Shown in pieces: positions 1-6,549 of a DNA stretch of 8,518 nucleotides (the stretch's first letter is position 1; each line of letters begins with the position of its first letter). Source of the stretch: Thiotrichaceae bacterium (GTDB taxonomy: Bacteria > Pseudomonadota > Gammaproteobacteria > Thiotrichales > Thiotrichaceae); contig JALWYT010000045.1 of NCBI GenBank assembly GCA_026992705.1, positions 1 through 8,518 on the forward strand. The letters are read 5' to 3'. Both the position numbers and the translations under genes were made by a program. The notes beneath the pieces are model-generated. The model was given only the letters and a program-made list of their open reading frames with translations, was not told the origin of the DNA and did not search any database.

Positions 1-3
1 ATT

Positions 4-27
4 CTAATATATTAAATTTAATATTAG
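4..27. repeat. AT-rich imperfect inverted repeat upstream of the first gene
   Basis: CTAATAT (4-10) is the exact reverse complement of ATATTAG (21-27), and the AT-only centre contains the palindrome TAAATTTA (13-20). It ends 20 bases before the ATG at 48, so it could be an operator or part of the promoter of the downstream gene. It could also be the tail of a terminator of a gene outside the window. In such AT-rich DNA a repeat this size can arise by chance, so the functional reading is weak. Confidence 0.3.
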
Positions 28-47
28 TTAATAAACAGGGCAGAAAA

Positions 48-476
48 ATGAAAATACTTATAAAATTATTACTATCTAGTAGCTTGTTGTATCTCTCATC
101 ATTAGCCTTTGCTTGTGATAATAAATCATGTGAAATTGCATACTTAAATAATAGTATGCAATATATTGATTTACAAAACACTCGTGCATTTGCAGCTCGG
201 CAAGAGCGTATTGCTTATGCTAAAATAAGAGAAGAGCGGCAAAAACAAATTAATAAGCAGTTAATAAGAGAGGCAAGAGCTAATTTAATACGTATTATTA
301 ATAAAGCAATTGCTCAAGGAAAATCAGTGAAGTTTATCGAAGCTGCTATAAAAGAGGCTCAGGAAAGTGGAGCTATTAAGGCAAAAATCAATCTTCAGAC
401 AGGGGAAAGAAATACGACTGAAGTAATATTACCGAAAATAAAGCAGAACTCATCCAGAATAAAAGCTGAATTATAA
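48..476 (+). CDS. small exported protein of unknown function with a CX4C motif
   Basis: I do not recognise this 142-residue protein. It begins with a typical Sec signal peptide: Lys2 and Lys6, then a hydrophobic core at about 7-20 ending in Ala-Phe-Ala, so cleavage is likely just before Cys23. The lipobox is poor (Ala at -3, Phe at -2), which favours a soluble periplasmic or secreted protein over a lipoprotein. The mature chain opens with Cys23 and Cys28 (CX4C), followed by a charged, Arg/Lys/Glu/Gln-rich, probably helical stretch (about 45-110) and a polar tail. There is no CXXCH heme motif. The start is supported by AGGG at 37-40, seven bases before ATG. It is followed by its own terminator, so it looks monocistronic, separate from xseA. 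No function can be assigned; a disulfide-bonded or metal-binding periplasmic factor is only a guess. Confidence 0.75.
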   Translation: MKILIKLLLSSSLLYLSSLAFACDNKSCEIAYLNNSMQYIDLQNTRAFAARQERIAYAKIREERQKQINKQLIREARANLIRIINKAIAQGKSVKFIEAAIKEAQESGAIKAKINLQTGERNTTEVILPKIKQNSSRIKAEL

Positions 477-490
477 ATTTTTTAATAAAC

Positions 491-526
491 CAGGTGAAGT
501 TTTGAAGTTACATAAAACTCCACCTG
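491..526 (+). terminator. strong hairpin terminator after the small exported protein gene
   Basis: Bases 491-503 pair with 514-526 in a 13-position stem with a single A-C mismatch (497/520), extended by a G-T pair (504/513), around an 8-base loop. The downstream sequence is T-rich (TTTCTAAATTCTTTT) but not a clean U-tract. The hairpin starts 14 bases after the stop codon at 476 and lies well before xseA, as expected for a rho-independent terminator of the first gene. Confidence 0.75.
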
Positions 527-653
527 AATTTCTAAATTCTTTTAGTCATTTATCCACAATTTCAAATACACTCTCCATACAACAGAAGATAGTAAACTAA
601 TATATTTTGCAGTAGTATGGTGTTATCGGCACTTATACCCTTTCAATTTATTT

Positions 654-1985
654 ATGCAATCTTCTAATCATCATATTCTTACCGTTTCAGAACTTAATGC
701 TGAGGTAAATTTATTATTATTGCAAAGTTTCCCATTTATCTGGTTAGAAGGAGAAATTTCTAATCTTGCTCATCCTGCATCAGGACATTTATATTTCTTG
801 CTCAAGGACGCTAAAGCCCAAGTACGCTGTGTAATGTTTCGTAATTATGTGATGCGGATTCGCTTGCAGCCTGAAAATGGCAAAAAGGTTCTAGTACGAG
901 CTAGAATTTCTGTATATGAAGAACGTGGAGAATACCAATTAATTATTGAACATATGGAGGATACAGGTGAAGGAGCATTACAGAGAGAATATAAGCAGTT
1001 GAAACAAAAACTTGCTACAAAAGGCTGGTTTAATGACGATCATAAACAAAATTTTCCAATGCATCCAAAGCATATTGGTATTATCAGTTCACCTAATGGT
1101 GCAGCGATACAGGATATATTGAATATCTTAAAGCGTCGTTGCCCACACATTCCAATCACAGTTTATCCTGTTGCTGTACAAGGCGAGCAATCTGTACTGC
1201 AATTAATACAAGCGATTCGTCAAGCTTCAACAGAGCAACGTTGTGATGTACTTATTATAACAAGAGGTGGAGGGTCGGTTGAAGATTTGTGGTCATTTAA
1301 TAATGAACACGTTGCCAAGGCTATTTATGAATGCTCCGTACCAATTATTTCAGGTATTGGACATGAAATTGATTTTACTATTGCTGACTTTGTTGCTGAT
1401 AAACGAGCACCCACACCATCGGCAGCAGCAGAGCTGATTAGTCCAAATAAAGAAGATCTGATACAAACACTAGATTATTTGAATTTACGATTATATCGAC
1501 AAATACAACAAATAATTGCTAAAAAACAGCAGCAATTTAATTATATATCTACTCGTTTACAGCAAGTAAAATTCGATAGAAGACTCAAACAGCAACATCA
1601 AAGTTTGAATAATATACAGCAGCACTTGCAATATATTATTCATCATCAATTAAAAGAAGTTTGTTACCAGCTTGATAAGCAGATTAATCGCCTGAAACAA
1701 CATTCTCCAAAACAACAGCTACATGATTGTACAGATCAACTTGAACAACTGTATAAGCATTTACTGCAACAGCAAAAACAAGAAATAATGGAGAAGCAAC
1801 AAAAGTTACGGCTGCTTGTGACTAAATTGAATACTATGAATCCGTTAGCAACACTTGAGCGAGGCTACTCAATAATACAAGATATAGAAACAGGTAAGGT
1901 TATTCACTCTAGTAAACTAGTTGAAAAAGGACAAAAAATAAAAATACAGTTAATTGATAGTATGATTCTATCAGAGGTTATTTAG
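654..1985 (+). CDS. xseA: exodeoxyribonuclease VII large subunit
   Basis: Large, catalytic subunit of exonuclease VII, a cytoplasmic enzyme that degrades single-stranded DNA from both ends in repair and recombination, working with several copies of XseB. At 443 residues it is close to the E. coli length (456). An N-terminal OB fold spans about 8-105, with the family signatures WLEGEISN (30-37), PASGHLYF (41-48) and QVRCVMFR (56-63). The catalytic domain follows: GIISSPNGAAIQD (142-154), ITRGGGSVEDLW (202-213), GIGHEIDFTIAD (234-245) and the PTPSAAAE block (253-260). A long Gln-rich coiled coil (about 265-395) leads to the conserved NPLATLERGYSI segment (396-407). The start agrees with the family N-terminus, but no Shine-Dalgarno sequence precedes ATG. 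xseB is not in the window. The gene is very AT-rich in its coiled-coil part (14 G/C in bases 1501-1560). Confidence 0.97.
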   Translation: MQSSNHHILTVSELNAEVNLLLLQSFPFIWLEGEISNLAHPASGHLYFLLKDAKAQVRCVMFRNYVMRIRLQPENGKKVLVRARISVYEERGEYQLIIEHMEDTGEGALQREYKQLKQKLATKGWFNDDHKQNFPMHPKHIGIISSPNGAAIQDILNILKRRCPHIPITVYPVAVQGEQSVLQLIQAIRQASTEQRCDVLIITRGGGSVEDLWSFNNEHVAKAIYECSVPIISGIGHEIDFTIADFVADKRAPTPSAAAELISPNKEDLIQTLDYLNLRLYRQIQQIIAKKQQQFNYISTRLQQVKFDRRLKQQHQSLNNIQQHLQYIIHHQLKEVCYQLDKQINRLKQHSPKQQLHDCTDQLEQLYKHLLQQQKQEIMEKQQKLRLLVTKLNTMNPLATLERGYSIIQDIETGKVIHSSKLVEKGQKIKIQLIDSMILSEVI

Positions 1986-2249
1986 GGTAGTTCGATAGCC
2001 CTAGTAAGTAATTGATTATTCAGATTACTGTCTATCAGATACGCATACAAGTTCTGTATTAATATATCTTTGTATCGAAGAGTAAATAAATTAAAGGAGT
2101 AACAAAAGTTTTATGTACAAAACATAATAAAAAAGTGTTTGCACACAAAGATGGTATCTATTAAGTTGAGATTGCTCTCTATTGAGAAGTTCAGCCTAAC
2201 TTAATTCAGAGCTTCCTTCAGAAATTATTGTTTATTGAGTATTTATTAA
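1986..2249 (+). other. gene-free region between xseA and ccmC; probable operon leader
   Basis: This 264-base stretch has no convincing gene and no tRNA-like fold that I can see. It contains a small hairpin at 2008-2028 (GTAAT pairs with ATTAC, extended by TGA/TCA with one bulge). That hairpin lacks a T-run, so it is a poor terminator for xseA. It also has a good Shine-Dalgarno-like AAAGGAG at 2093-2099, followed 13 bases later by ATG and only four codons (Met-Tyr-Lys-Thr, stop at 2125-2127). An inverted repeat follows at 2160-2205. The promoter of the ccm operon probably lies here, but no good -35/-10 pair stands out. Confidence 0.5.
2160..2205 (+). promoter_or_regulatory. inverted repeat in the ccmC leader, possible RNA structure
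   Basis: ATTAAGTT (2160-2167) and AACTTAAT (2198-2205) are exact reverse complements. Inside them TCTC (2176-2179) can pair with GAGA (2184-2187) across a 4-base loop, giving a nested hairpin. It ends 44 bases before the GTG start of ccmC, a gene without an evident ribosome-binding site. A role in control of ccm expression is inference; the stem is AT-rich and could be fortuitous. Confidence 0.3.
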
Positions 2250-2993
2250 GTGAAAATTAATTGGTTTAAATACGCTGCTCCTTCCACGTTTTATCCACTT
2301 GCTGGTAAAATGATTCCATTTTTTGGCTGGTCCGCTCTTATCTTTATTGTCGTTGGTCTATATTGGGGATTCTTTGAGACACCTGAGCTATTGTCTGATC
2401 AAAAACAATATTACCGTATTCTTTACGTACATGTTGGAGCAGCTTGGATGTCTATGTGGCTATATGTAGTATTAGTTATTTGGGCATTGATTGGTTTGGT
2501 ATTTAATACTCGGCTATCTTATATGATGGCAGCAGCAATTGCTCCAACAGGTGCTTTATTTACCTTTTTGACTTTATGGACGGGAGCATTTTGGGGAAAA
2601 ACCTCATGGGGGACTTATTGGGACTGGGATCCTCGTATGACAACAGAGTTAATTTTATTGTTCCTTTATATCGGCTACATGGCATTACAATCTGCTATTG
2701 AAGATACTCGTCGTAGTGACAAAGCATCAGCATTATTAGCTGTGGTTGGTTTAGTGCTAATTCCCGTCATTTTCTGGTCAGTTAATTGTCCTGATCCGAA
2801 TCAGTGTGCAGCACTGCATCAGCAATCTTCTATGAAACATGTTGAGTCTAATATTCGTATTGCTTGGTTGGTAACGGCTATTGGTTTTTGGATGTTTGCT
2901 TTTATGGTTACTCTGATGCGGGTAAGAAATATTATTTTAGAGCGTGATCAATATACTAATTGGGTACAAAAACTGCTTGAGGTAAAGCAATGA
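2250..2993 (+). CDS. ccmC: heme transfer protein CcmC (cytochrome c maturation)
   Basis: Inner-membrane heme-handling protein that presents heme to CcmE and drives its covalent attachment to the CcmE histidine. At 247 residues it is family length (E. coli 245), with about six membrane segments. The WWD signature runs from about 115 to 136, including WGTYWDWDPRMTTEL. The two conserved periplasmic heme-ligand histidines appear as His61 (in YVHVGAAWMSMW) and His190 (in ALHQQSS). The usual Trp-Trp pair before the second histidine is replaced by a longer stretch with Cys180 and Cys186, which is unusual compared with E. coli. The start is GTG: an in-frame TAA directly precedes it, and the next in-frame ATG (codon 21) would remove the conserved N-terminus. 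No clear ribosome-binding site is seen. The stop codon overlaps the ccmD start by four bases. ccmA and ccmB, usually just upstream, are absent here. Confidence 0.96.
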   Translation: MKINWFKYAAPSTFYPLAGKMIPFFGWSALIFIVVGLYWGFFETPELLSDQKQYYRILYVHVGAAWMSMWLYVVLVIWALIGLVFNTRLSYMMAAAIAPTGALFTFLTLWTGAFWGKTSWGTYWDWDPRMTTELILLFLYIGYMALQSAIEDTRRSDKASALLAVVGLVLIPVIFWSVNCPDPNQCAALHQQSSMKHVESNIRIAWLVTAIGFWMFAFMVTLMRVRNIILERDQYTNWVQKLLEVKQ

Positions 2994-3157
2994 CAATATC
3001 AGAGTTTTTTTATATGGGTGGCTTTGGTTACTATATTTGGATGTCAATGGGGATGACATTAATCATCATGCTAGGTGAGGTATTCGTATTAAAACATCAA
3101 CGAAAAACTCGTTTGAAGCAAATTGCTAGAATGATTCGTATTAGGAGAAATCAATGA
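2990..3157 (+). CDS. ccmD: CcmD, small membrane subunit of the heme-CcmE release complex
   Basis: A 55-residue gene filling the gap between ccmC and ccmE; it starts and ends in ATGA overlaps with both. The N-terminal MGGFGYYIWMS segment (9-19) is the typical CcmD signature, followed by a single membrane helix (about 18-35) and a strongly basic cytoplasmic tail (His36 to Arg53, many Arg/Lys). In characterised systems CcmD binds CcmC and CcmE and helps CcmAB release holo-CcmE. A GAGG sequence at 2979-2982, seven bases before ATG, supports the start. Length, position and sequence all agree with ccmD, so although short it is a secure call. Confidence 0.93.
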   Translation: MTISEFFYMGGFGYYIWMSMGMTLIIMLGEVFVLKHQRKTRLKQIARMIRIRRNQ

Positions 3158-3618
3158 AGCCGAGACAAAAACGATTGGTTTTTGCAATACTAGGTGTGGT
3201 GGCTATTGCTTTCGCTGGCTGGTTAATCATTTCAGCCTTACAAAAAAACTTAAATTATTTTTATTTACCTTCCGAAGTAGTCGCAGGGAAAAGTAAAAAA
3301 GGTGAGATTGTACCGAAAGGTCAACTTATGCGAATCGGCGGAATGGTTGAAAAAGGTAGTTTGCAACGCAAAGAAGGTGAGCTAGCAGTTTCATTTGTTG
3401 TTACAGACGAGACAGGTGCTAAAGTAAGGGTTCATTATAATGGTATTTTACCAGATTTATTTAAAGATGGTTCCGGTACGGTTGTAAAAGGTAAATTACA
3501 GCCTGATGGCATATTTATAGCTGAAGAGGTATTAGCAAAACATGATGATTCTTATGTGCCACCAGAAATTAAAGAATCAATGGAAGCTATGAAAAAAATA
3601 CAAAAGGAGCCAATATAA
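3154..3618 (+). CDS. ccmE: periplasmic heme chaperone CcmE
   Basis: Membrane-anchored periplasmic chaperone that binds heme covalently and carries it from CcmC to CcmF. The 154 residues comprise a short basic N-terminus, one signal-anchor helix (about 9-29), an OB-fold beta-barrel (about 35-128; MRIGGMVEKGSL at 59-70, HYNGILPDLF at 94-103) and a flexible tail. The heme-attachment histidine is His130 in LAKHDDSY, with the axial-ligand Tyr134 four residues later, the same numbers as in E. coli. It is therefore the classical His type and not the Cys-type CcmE of some archaea and sulfate reducers. AGGAG at 3143-3147 precedes the start, and its TAA shares a base with the ccmF ATG. Confidence 0.98.
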   Translation: MKPRQKRLVFAILGVVAIAFAGWLIISALQKNLNYFYLPSEVVAGKSKKGEIVPKGQLMRIGGMVEKGSLQRKEGELAVSFVVTDETGAKVRVHYNGILPDLFKDGSGTVVKGKLQPDGIFIAEEVLAKHDDSYVPPEIKESMEAMKKIQKEPI

Positions 3619-5555
3619 TGATTCCAGAAATTGGGCATTTTTCACTGATTTTAGCTCTAGTTATGGCTTGTATATTGGGTATATTGCCTTTATATGGTAG
3701 TTTTCGTAGCAATGCTAACTTCATCGCAATCACTAAGCCGGCAACATTAGGTATGTGGTTATTTATTACAATTTCCTTTGCTTGTTTGGTTTATGCCTTT
3801 GTTACGGATGATTTTAGTGTAAAATACGTTGTTTTAACTTCAAACTCAGAATTACCATTACTCTATAAAGTATCAGCCGTATGGGGAGCCCATGAGGGTT
3901 CATTATTACTTTGGGGTTTAACTTTAGCGACTTGGGCAATGGCAGTTGCTTTATTTAGTCGTAGTATCCCACCTGTTATGTTGTCCCGTGTATTGAGTGT
4001 AATGGGCTTAATTGCAATTGGTTTTTTTCTTTTTGTATTACTCACTTCAAATCCATTTGAGCGTGTTCCCATGCAACCTGATGGGCGTGATTTAAATCCC
4101 TTATTACAAGATTTTGGTTTAGCAATTCATCCACCCATGCTTTATATGGGCTATGTCGGTATGTCAGTTGCCTTTGCGTTTGCAGTTGCGGCAATGATTG
4201 GTGGAAAGCTGGATGCGGCATGGGCAAGATGGTCACGCCCATGGACAAATATCGCATGGGTATTTTTAACACTCGGTATCGCACTTGGTAGTTGGTGGGC
4301 ATATTACGAACTCGGCTGGGGTGGTTGGTGGTTTTGGGATCCTGTTGAAAATGCGTCGCTAATGCCTTGGTTAGTTGGCACTGCTTTAATGCACTCTCTA
4401 ATCGTTACGGAAAAACGTGGTATGTTCAAAGCATGGACAGTTTTACTTGCTATCAGTGCATTTTCACTGAGTTTATTGGGTACATTCCTTGTGCGTTCAG
4501 GGGTATTAACCTCTGTTCATGCATTTGCTAGTGATCCAAGTCGTGGTTTGTTTATTTTGATTTTCCTTGGTTTAGTGGTTGGTTCATCGTTAGCTTTATT
4601 TAGTGCACGAGCGACAAAACTATCATCAACCGTAAAGTTTGATCCACTATCTAAAGAAACTGGTTTGCTAGCGAACAATATTATTTTAGTTGTTATGGCA
4701 AGTGCGGTATTGCTTGGTACATTATTCCCATTGATTACTGATGCTCTCGCAATAGGCAAAATTTCTGTAGGACCTCCATATTTTAATATGATAATGGTTC
4801 CATTAGCCGTTGTTTTAGTATTTGTCATGGGCTTTGGGCTTGTAATACGCTGGAAGTTTGACCGCTTCCCTCGCTTGATTTCGGTTTTATGGCTGCCTTT
4901 GGTTTTCTCATTGGTAGCTGCAATCGTGCTACCGCTTGTGTTTGCTCCCTCATTTGATGGTCTGGTATTTATAGGATTATTAATGTCAAGCTGGATTGCT
5001 TTTACAACATTAATGTGGCTTATTAAGCAAAAGCGTTCTCCATTTAAATTATCAGGAACTACATGGGGGGCAGTGTTAGGACATATAGGATTAGCAGTAA
5101 CATTTACAGGAATTACATTAGTCTCAATTTATAATATAGAAGAAGATATACGAGTCGAACCAAATGATTCATATACTGTTGGTGAATATCGGTTTGAATT
5201 TAAAGGTGTTAAGACTGTAAAGGGACCGAACTATATGGCTCGCCGAGGAATAGTTGATATTGTGCAAAATGATAAATTCTTAGTCACCTTATATCCTGAA
5301 AAGCGTGAATATAATGTTAAATCAATGCCAATGACTGAGGCAGGTATTGATGCGGGTTTTTTCCGTGATTTATTCGTCGCTCTTGGTGAGCCATTAGGCA
5401 AAGATGGGGCGTGGAGTTTACGTATCCAATATAAGCCTTTTGTACGTTGGATTTGGTTAGGAGCCATTTTAATGGCACTAGGCGGGCTATTTGCTGCTTT
5501 TGATAAACGATACCGTCGTTTAAACCGTCGTAAACAAAAAGGAGCAACCGCATGA
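3618..5555 (+). CDS. ccmF: cytochrome c heme lyase subunit CcmF
   Basis: Large inner-membrane protein that, with CcmH and CcmI, ligates heme from CcmE to the CXXCH cysteines of apocytochrome c. At 645 residues (E. coli 647) it appears full length with many membrane segments. The WWD heme-handling motif is WGGWWFWDPVENASLMPW (234-251). The four functionally important histidines of E. coli CcmF (173, 261, 303 and 491) have counterparts here at His171, His259, His301 and His489, all offset by two. The last lies in LGHIGLAVTF and would ligate the stable transmembrane b-heme. A periplasmic domain (about 505-608) precedes the last helix. AAAGGAG at 3603-3609 supports the start, and the stop overlaps ccmG by four bases. 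GC content is low in the middle (17 of 60 in 5101-5160) and rises toward the 3' end. Confidence 0.98.
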   Translation: MIPEIGHFSLILALVMACILGILPLYGSFRSNANFIAITKPATLGMWLFITISFACLVYAFVTDDFSVKYVVLTSNSELPLLYKVSAVWGAHEGSLLLWGLTLATWAMAVALFSRSIPPVMLSRVLSVMGLIAIGFFLFVLLTSNPFERVPMQPDGRDLNPLLQDFGLAIHPPMLYMGYVGMSVAFAFAVAAMIGGKLDAAWARWSRPWTNIAWVFLTLGIALGSWWAYYELGWGGWWFWDPVENASLMPWLVGTALMHSLIVTEKRGMFKAWTVLLAISAFSLSLLGTFLVRSGVLTSVHAFASDPSRGLFILIFLGLVVGSSLALFSARATKLSSTVKFDPLSKETGLLANNIILVVMASAVLLGTLFPLITDALAIGKISVGPPYFNMIMVPLAVVLVFVMGFGLVIRWKFDRFPRLISVLWLPLVFSLVAAIVLPLVFAPSFDGLVFIGLLMSSWIAFTTLMWLIKQKRSPFKLSGTTWGAVLGHIGLAVTFTGITLVSIYNIEEDIRVEPNDSYTVGEYRFEFKGVKTVKGPNYMARRGIVDIVQNDKFLVTLYPEKREYNVKSMPMTEAGIDAGFFRDLFVALGEPLGKDGAWSLRIQYKPFVRWIWLGAILMALGGLFAAFDKRYRRLNRRKQKGATA

Positions 5556-6082
5556 TTCGTTATTTACCCATAGTTGCTTTTGTTATTTTGCTTGCCTTAT
5601 TGGGCTTTGGTTTAACCAATGATCCGCGTGATATTCCCTCGCCTCTTGTTGGCAAGCCTGTGCCTGAATTTTCCTTGCCTGCACTTTATCAGCCTGAAAC
5701 CAAAGTCAGCCCTGATGATATGAAAGGGAAAGTCTGGATGCTCAATGTCTTTGCCTCGTGGTGTGTGTCTTGCCGTGCCGAACATGCAACTGTTTCTCAA
5801 TTTGTGAAAGAGAGCGGTTTAGAAGTCATTGGCTTGAATTATAAAGATGAGCCAGCCGATGCTAAAGCATGGTTAGCGGAGCATGGTAATCCTTATAAAG
5901 TGATTGCAGTTGATTATGATGGTCGTGTCGGTATTGATTGGGGGGTATATGGCGTGCCTGAGAGTTATCTCATTGATAAAAAAGGTAATATTCGTCATAA
6001 ATTTACAGGTCCTATTACCCCGCAAATTGTTGATGAAACACTAAGACCGATGCTAAAACAATTAAGAGCGGAGGCAAGCTAA
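5552..6082 (+). CDS. ccmG: thiol:disulfide oxidoreductase CcmG (DsbE)
   Basis: Periplasmic, membrane-anchored thioredoxin-like protein that helps reduce the cysteines of apocytochrome c or of CcmH before heme attachment, receiving electrons from DsbD-type proteins. The 176 residues begin with a signal-anchor helix (about 4-21). A thioredoxin fold follows, with active site WCVSC (Cys71, Cys74) followed by RAEH, and the cis-proline loop GVPES (Pro136) in the region GVYGVPESYLID typical of CcmG. The dipeptide between the cysteines is Val-Ser, against Pro-Thr in E. coli. AAAAGGAG at 5537-5544 precedes ATG, which overlaps the ccmF stop. From here to the end of ccmI the DNA is visibly richer in GC (30 of 60 in 5641-5700) than in the upstream genes. 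Confidence 0.97.
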   Translation: MIRYLPIVAFVILLALLGFGLTNDPRDIPSPLVGKPVPEFSLPALYQPETKVSPDDMKGKVWMLNVFASWCVSCRAEHATVSQFVKESGLEVIGLNYKDEPADAKAWLAEHGNPYKVIAVDYDGRVGIDWGVYGVPESYLIDKKGNIRHKFTGPITPQIVDETLRPMLKQLRAEAS

Positions 6083-6549
6083 TGAAAATCATAAAAACGC
6101 TTATCTTAGCCGTATTATTTGCCACAAGTATCAGTGCATGGGCGGGAATAGAAGTCAGAGATTTTGACAAGCCCGAACAAAAAGCCGTTTATGAGCGATT
6201 GATATATGAACTACGCTGCTTGGTTTGTCAGAATGAAAACTTAGCCGCATCAAATGCTGATCTCGCCAAAGATTTGCGGGATGAAGTGTATGAAATGATT
6301 ACCCAGAAAAATATGAGCGAAGCGGAAATCAAAGACTTCTTAGTCGAACGCTATGGGGATTTTGTACTCTACAAACCGCCTGTTAAAAAAACAACATGGC
6401 TGCTATGGGGAGGTCCCTTTGTACTCTTGCTACTCGGCTTTGTGATTATGTTGGTGATTATTAAAAACAATCGCAAGCAGCCAGAAGTGAAGTTGGACGA
6501 TGCTAAGCGGGATGAAGTAAAGAAAATACTCGAGCTAGAGGATAAATAA
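6082..6549 (+). CDS. ccmH: cytochrome c maturation protein CcmH (short form)
   Basis: Thiol oxidoreductase of the heme ligation complex that reacts with apocytochrome c cysteines. The 155 residues carry a signal peptide (about 1-21, ending in Ala-Trp-Ala) and the family active-site motif LRCLVCQN (Cys46, Cys49). Next come the three-helix periplasmic domain with AASNADLAKDLR (55-66) and LVERYGDFVLYKPP (87-100), one membrane helix (about 105-127) and a short cytoplasmic tail. It lacks the TPR half that is fused to E. coli CcmH; here that part is the next gene, ccmI. GGAGG at 6070-6074 supports the start. It shares one base with ccmG before it and with ccmI after it. Confidence 0.97.
   Translation: MKIIKTLILAVLFATSISAWAGIEVRDFDKPEQKAVYERLIYELRCLVCQNENLAASNADLAKDLRDEVYEMITQKNMSEAEIKDFLVERYGDFVLYKPPVKKTTWLLWGGPFVLLLLGFVIMLVIIKNNRKQPEVKLDDAKRDEVKKILELEDK

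Noticed and set aside
29..490. Short direct repeat TTAATAAAC before the first gene and after its stop
   Set aside because: Nine AT-rich bases; easily chance and without insertion-sequence or attachment-site context.
1983..2003. TAGGG/CCCTA stem at the xseA stop codon as a terminator
   Set aside because: Five-base stem with an 11-base loop and no T-run; too weak.
2012..2025. FNR-box-like TTGAT-N4 half-site upstream of ccmC
   Set aside because: Only the left half matches; the right half (CAGAT) does not resemble ATCAA.
2139..2167. Possible -35 TTGCAC upstream of ccmC
   Set aside because: No acceptable -10 hexamer lies 16-18 bases downstream.
2151..2204. 17-codon frame in the ccmC leader starting at ATG2151
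   Set aside because: No ribosome-binding site, no recognisable peptide, and it coincides with the inverted repeat.
4517..4828. Open reading frame of 103 codons on the minus strand inside ccmF
   Set aside because: It lies fully antisense to a well-conserved ccmF, is low in hydrophobic core pattern and has no family resemblance. The same applies to the other shorter antisense frames in ccmF, ccmG and ccmI.
4700..4939. Natural-transformation uptake-like 9-mers in ccmF: AAGTGCGGT (4700-4708) and the reverse complement of ACAAGCGGT (4931-4939)
   Set aside because: They match the two different Pasteurellaceae uptake dialects, once each. A genome using one dialect should show one type repeatedly, so these are probably chance in coding sequence and not good evidence for Pasteurellaceae.
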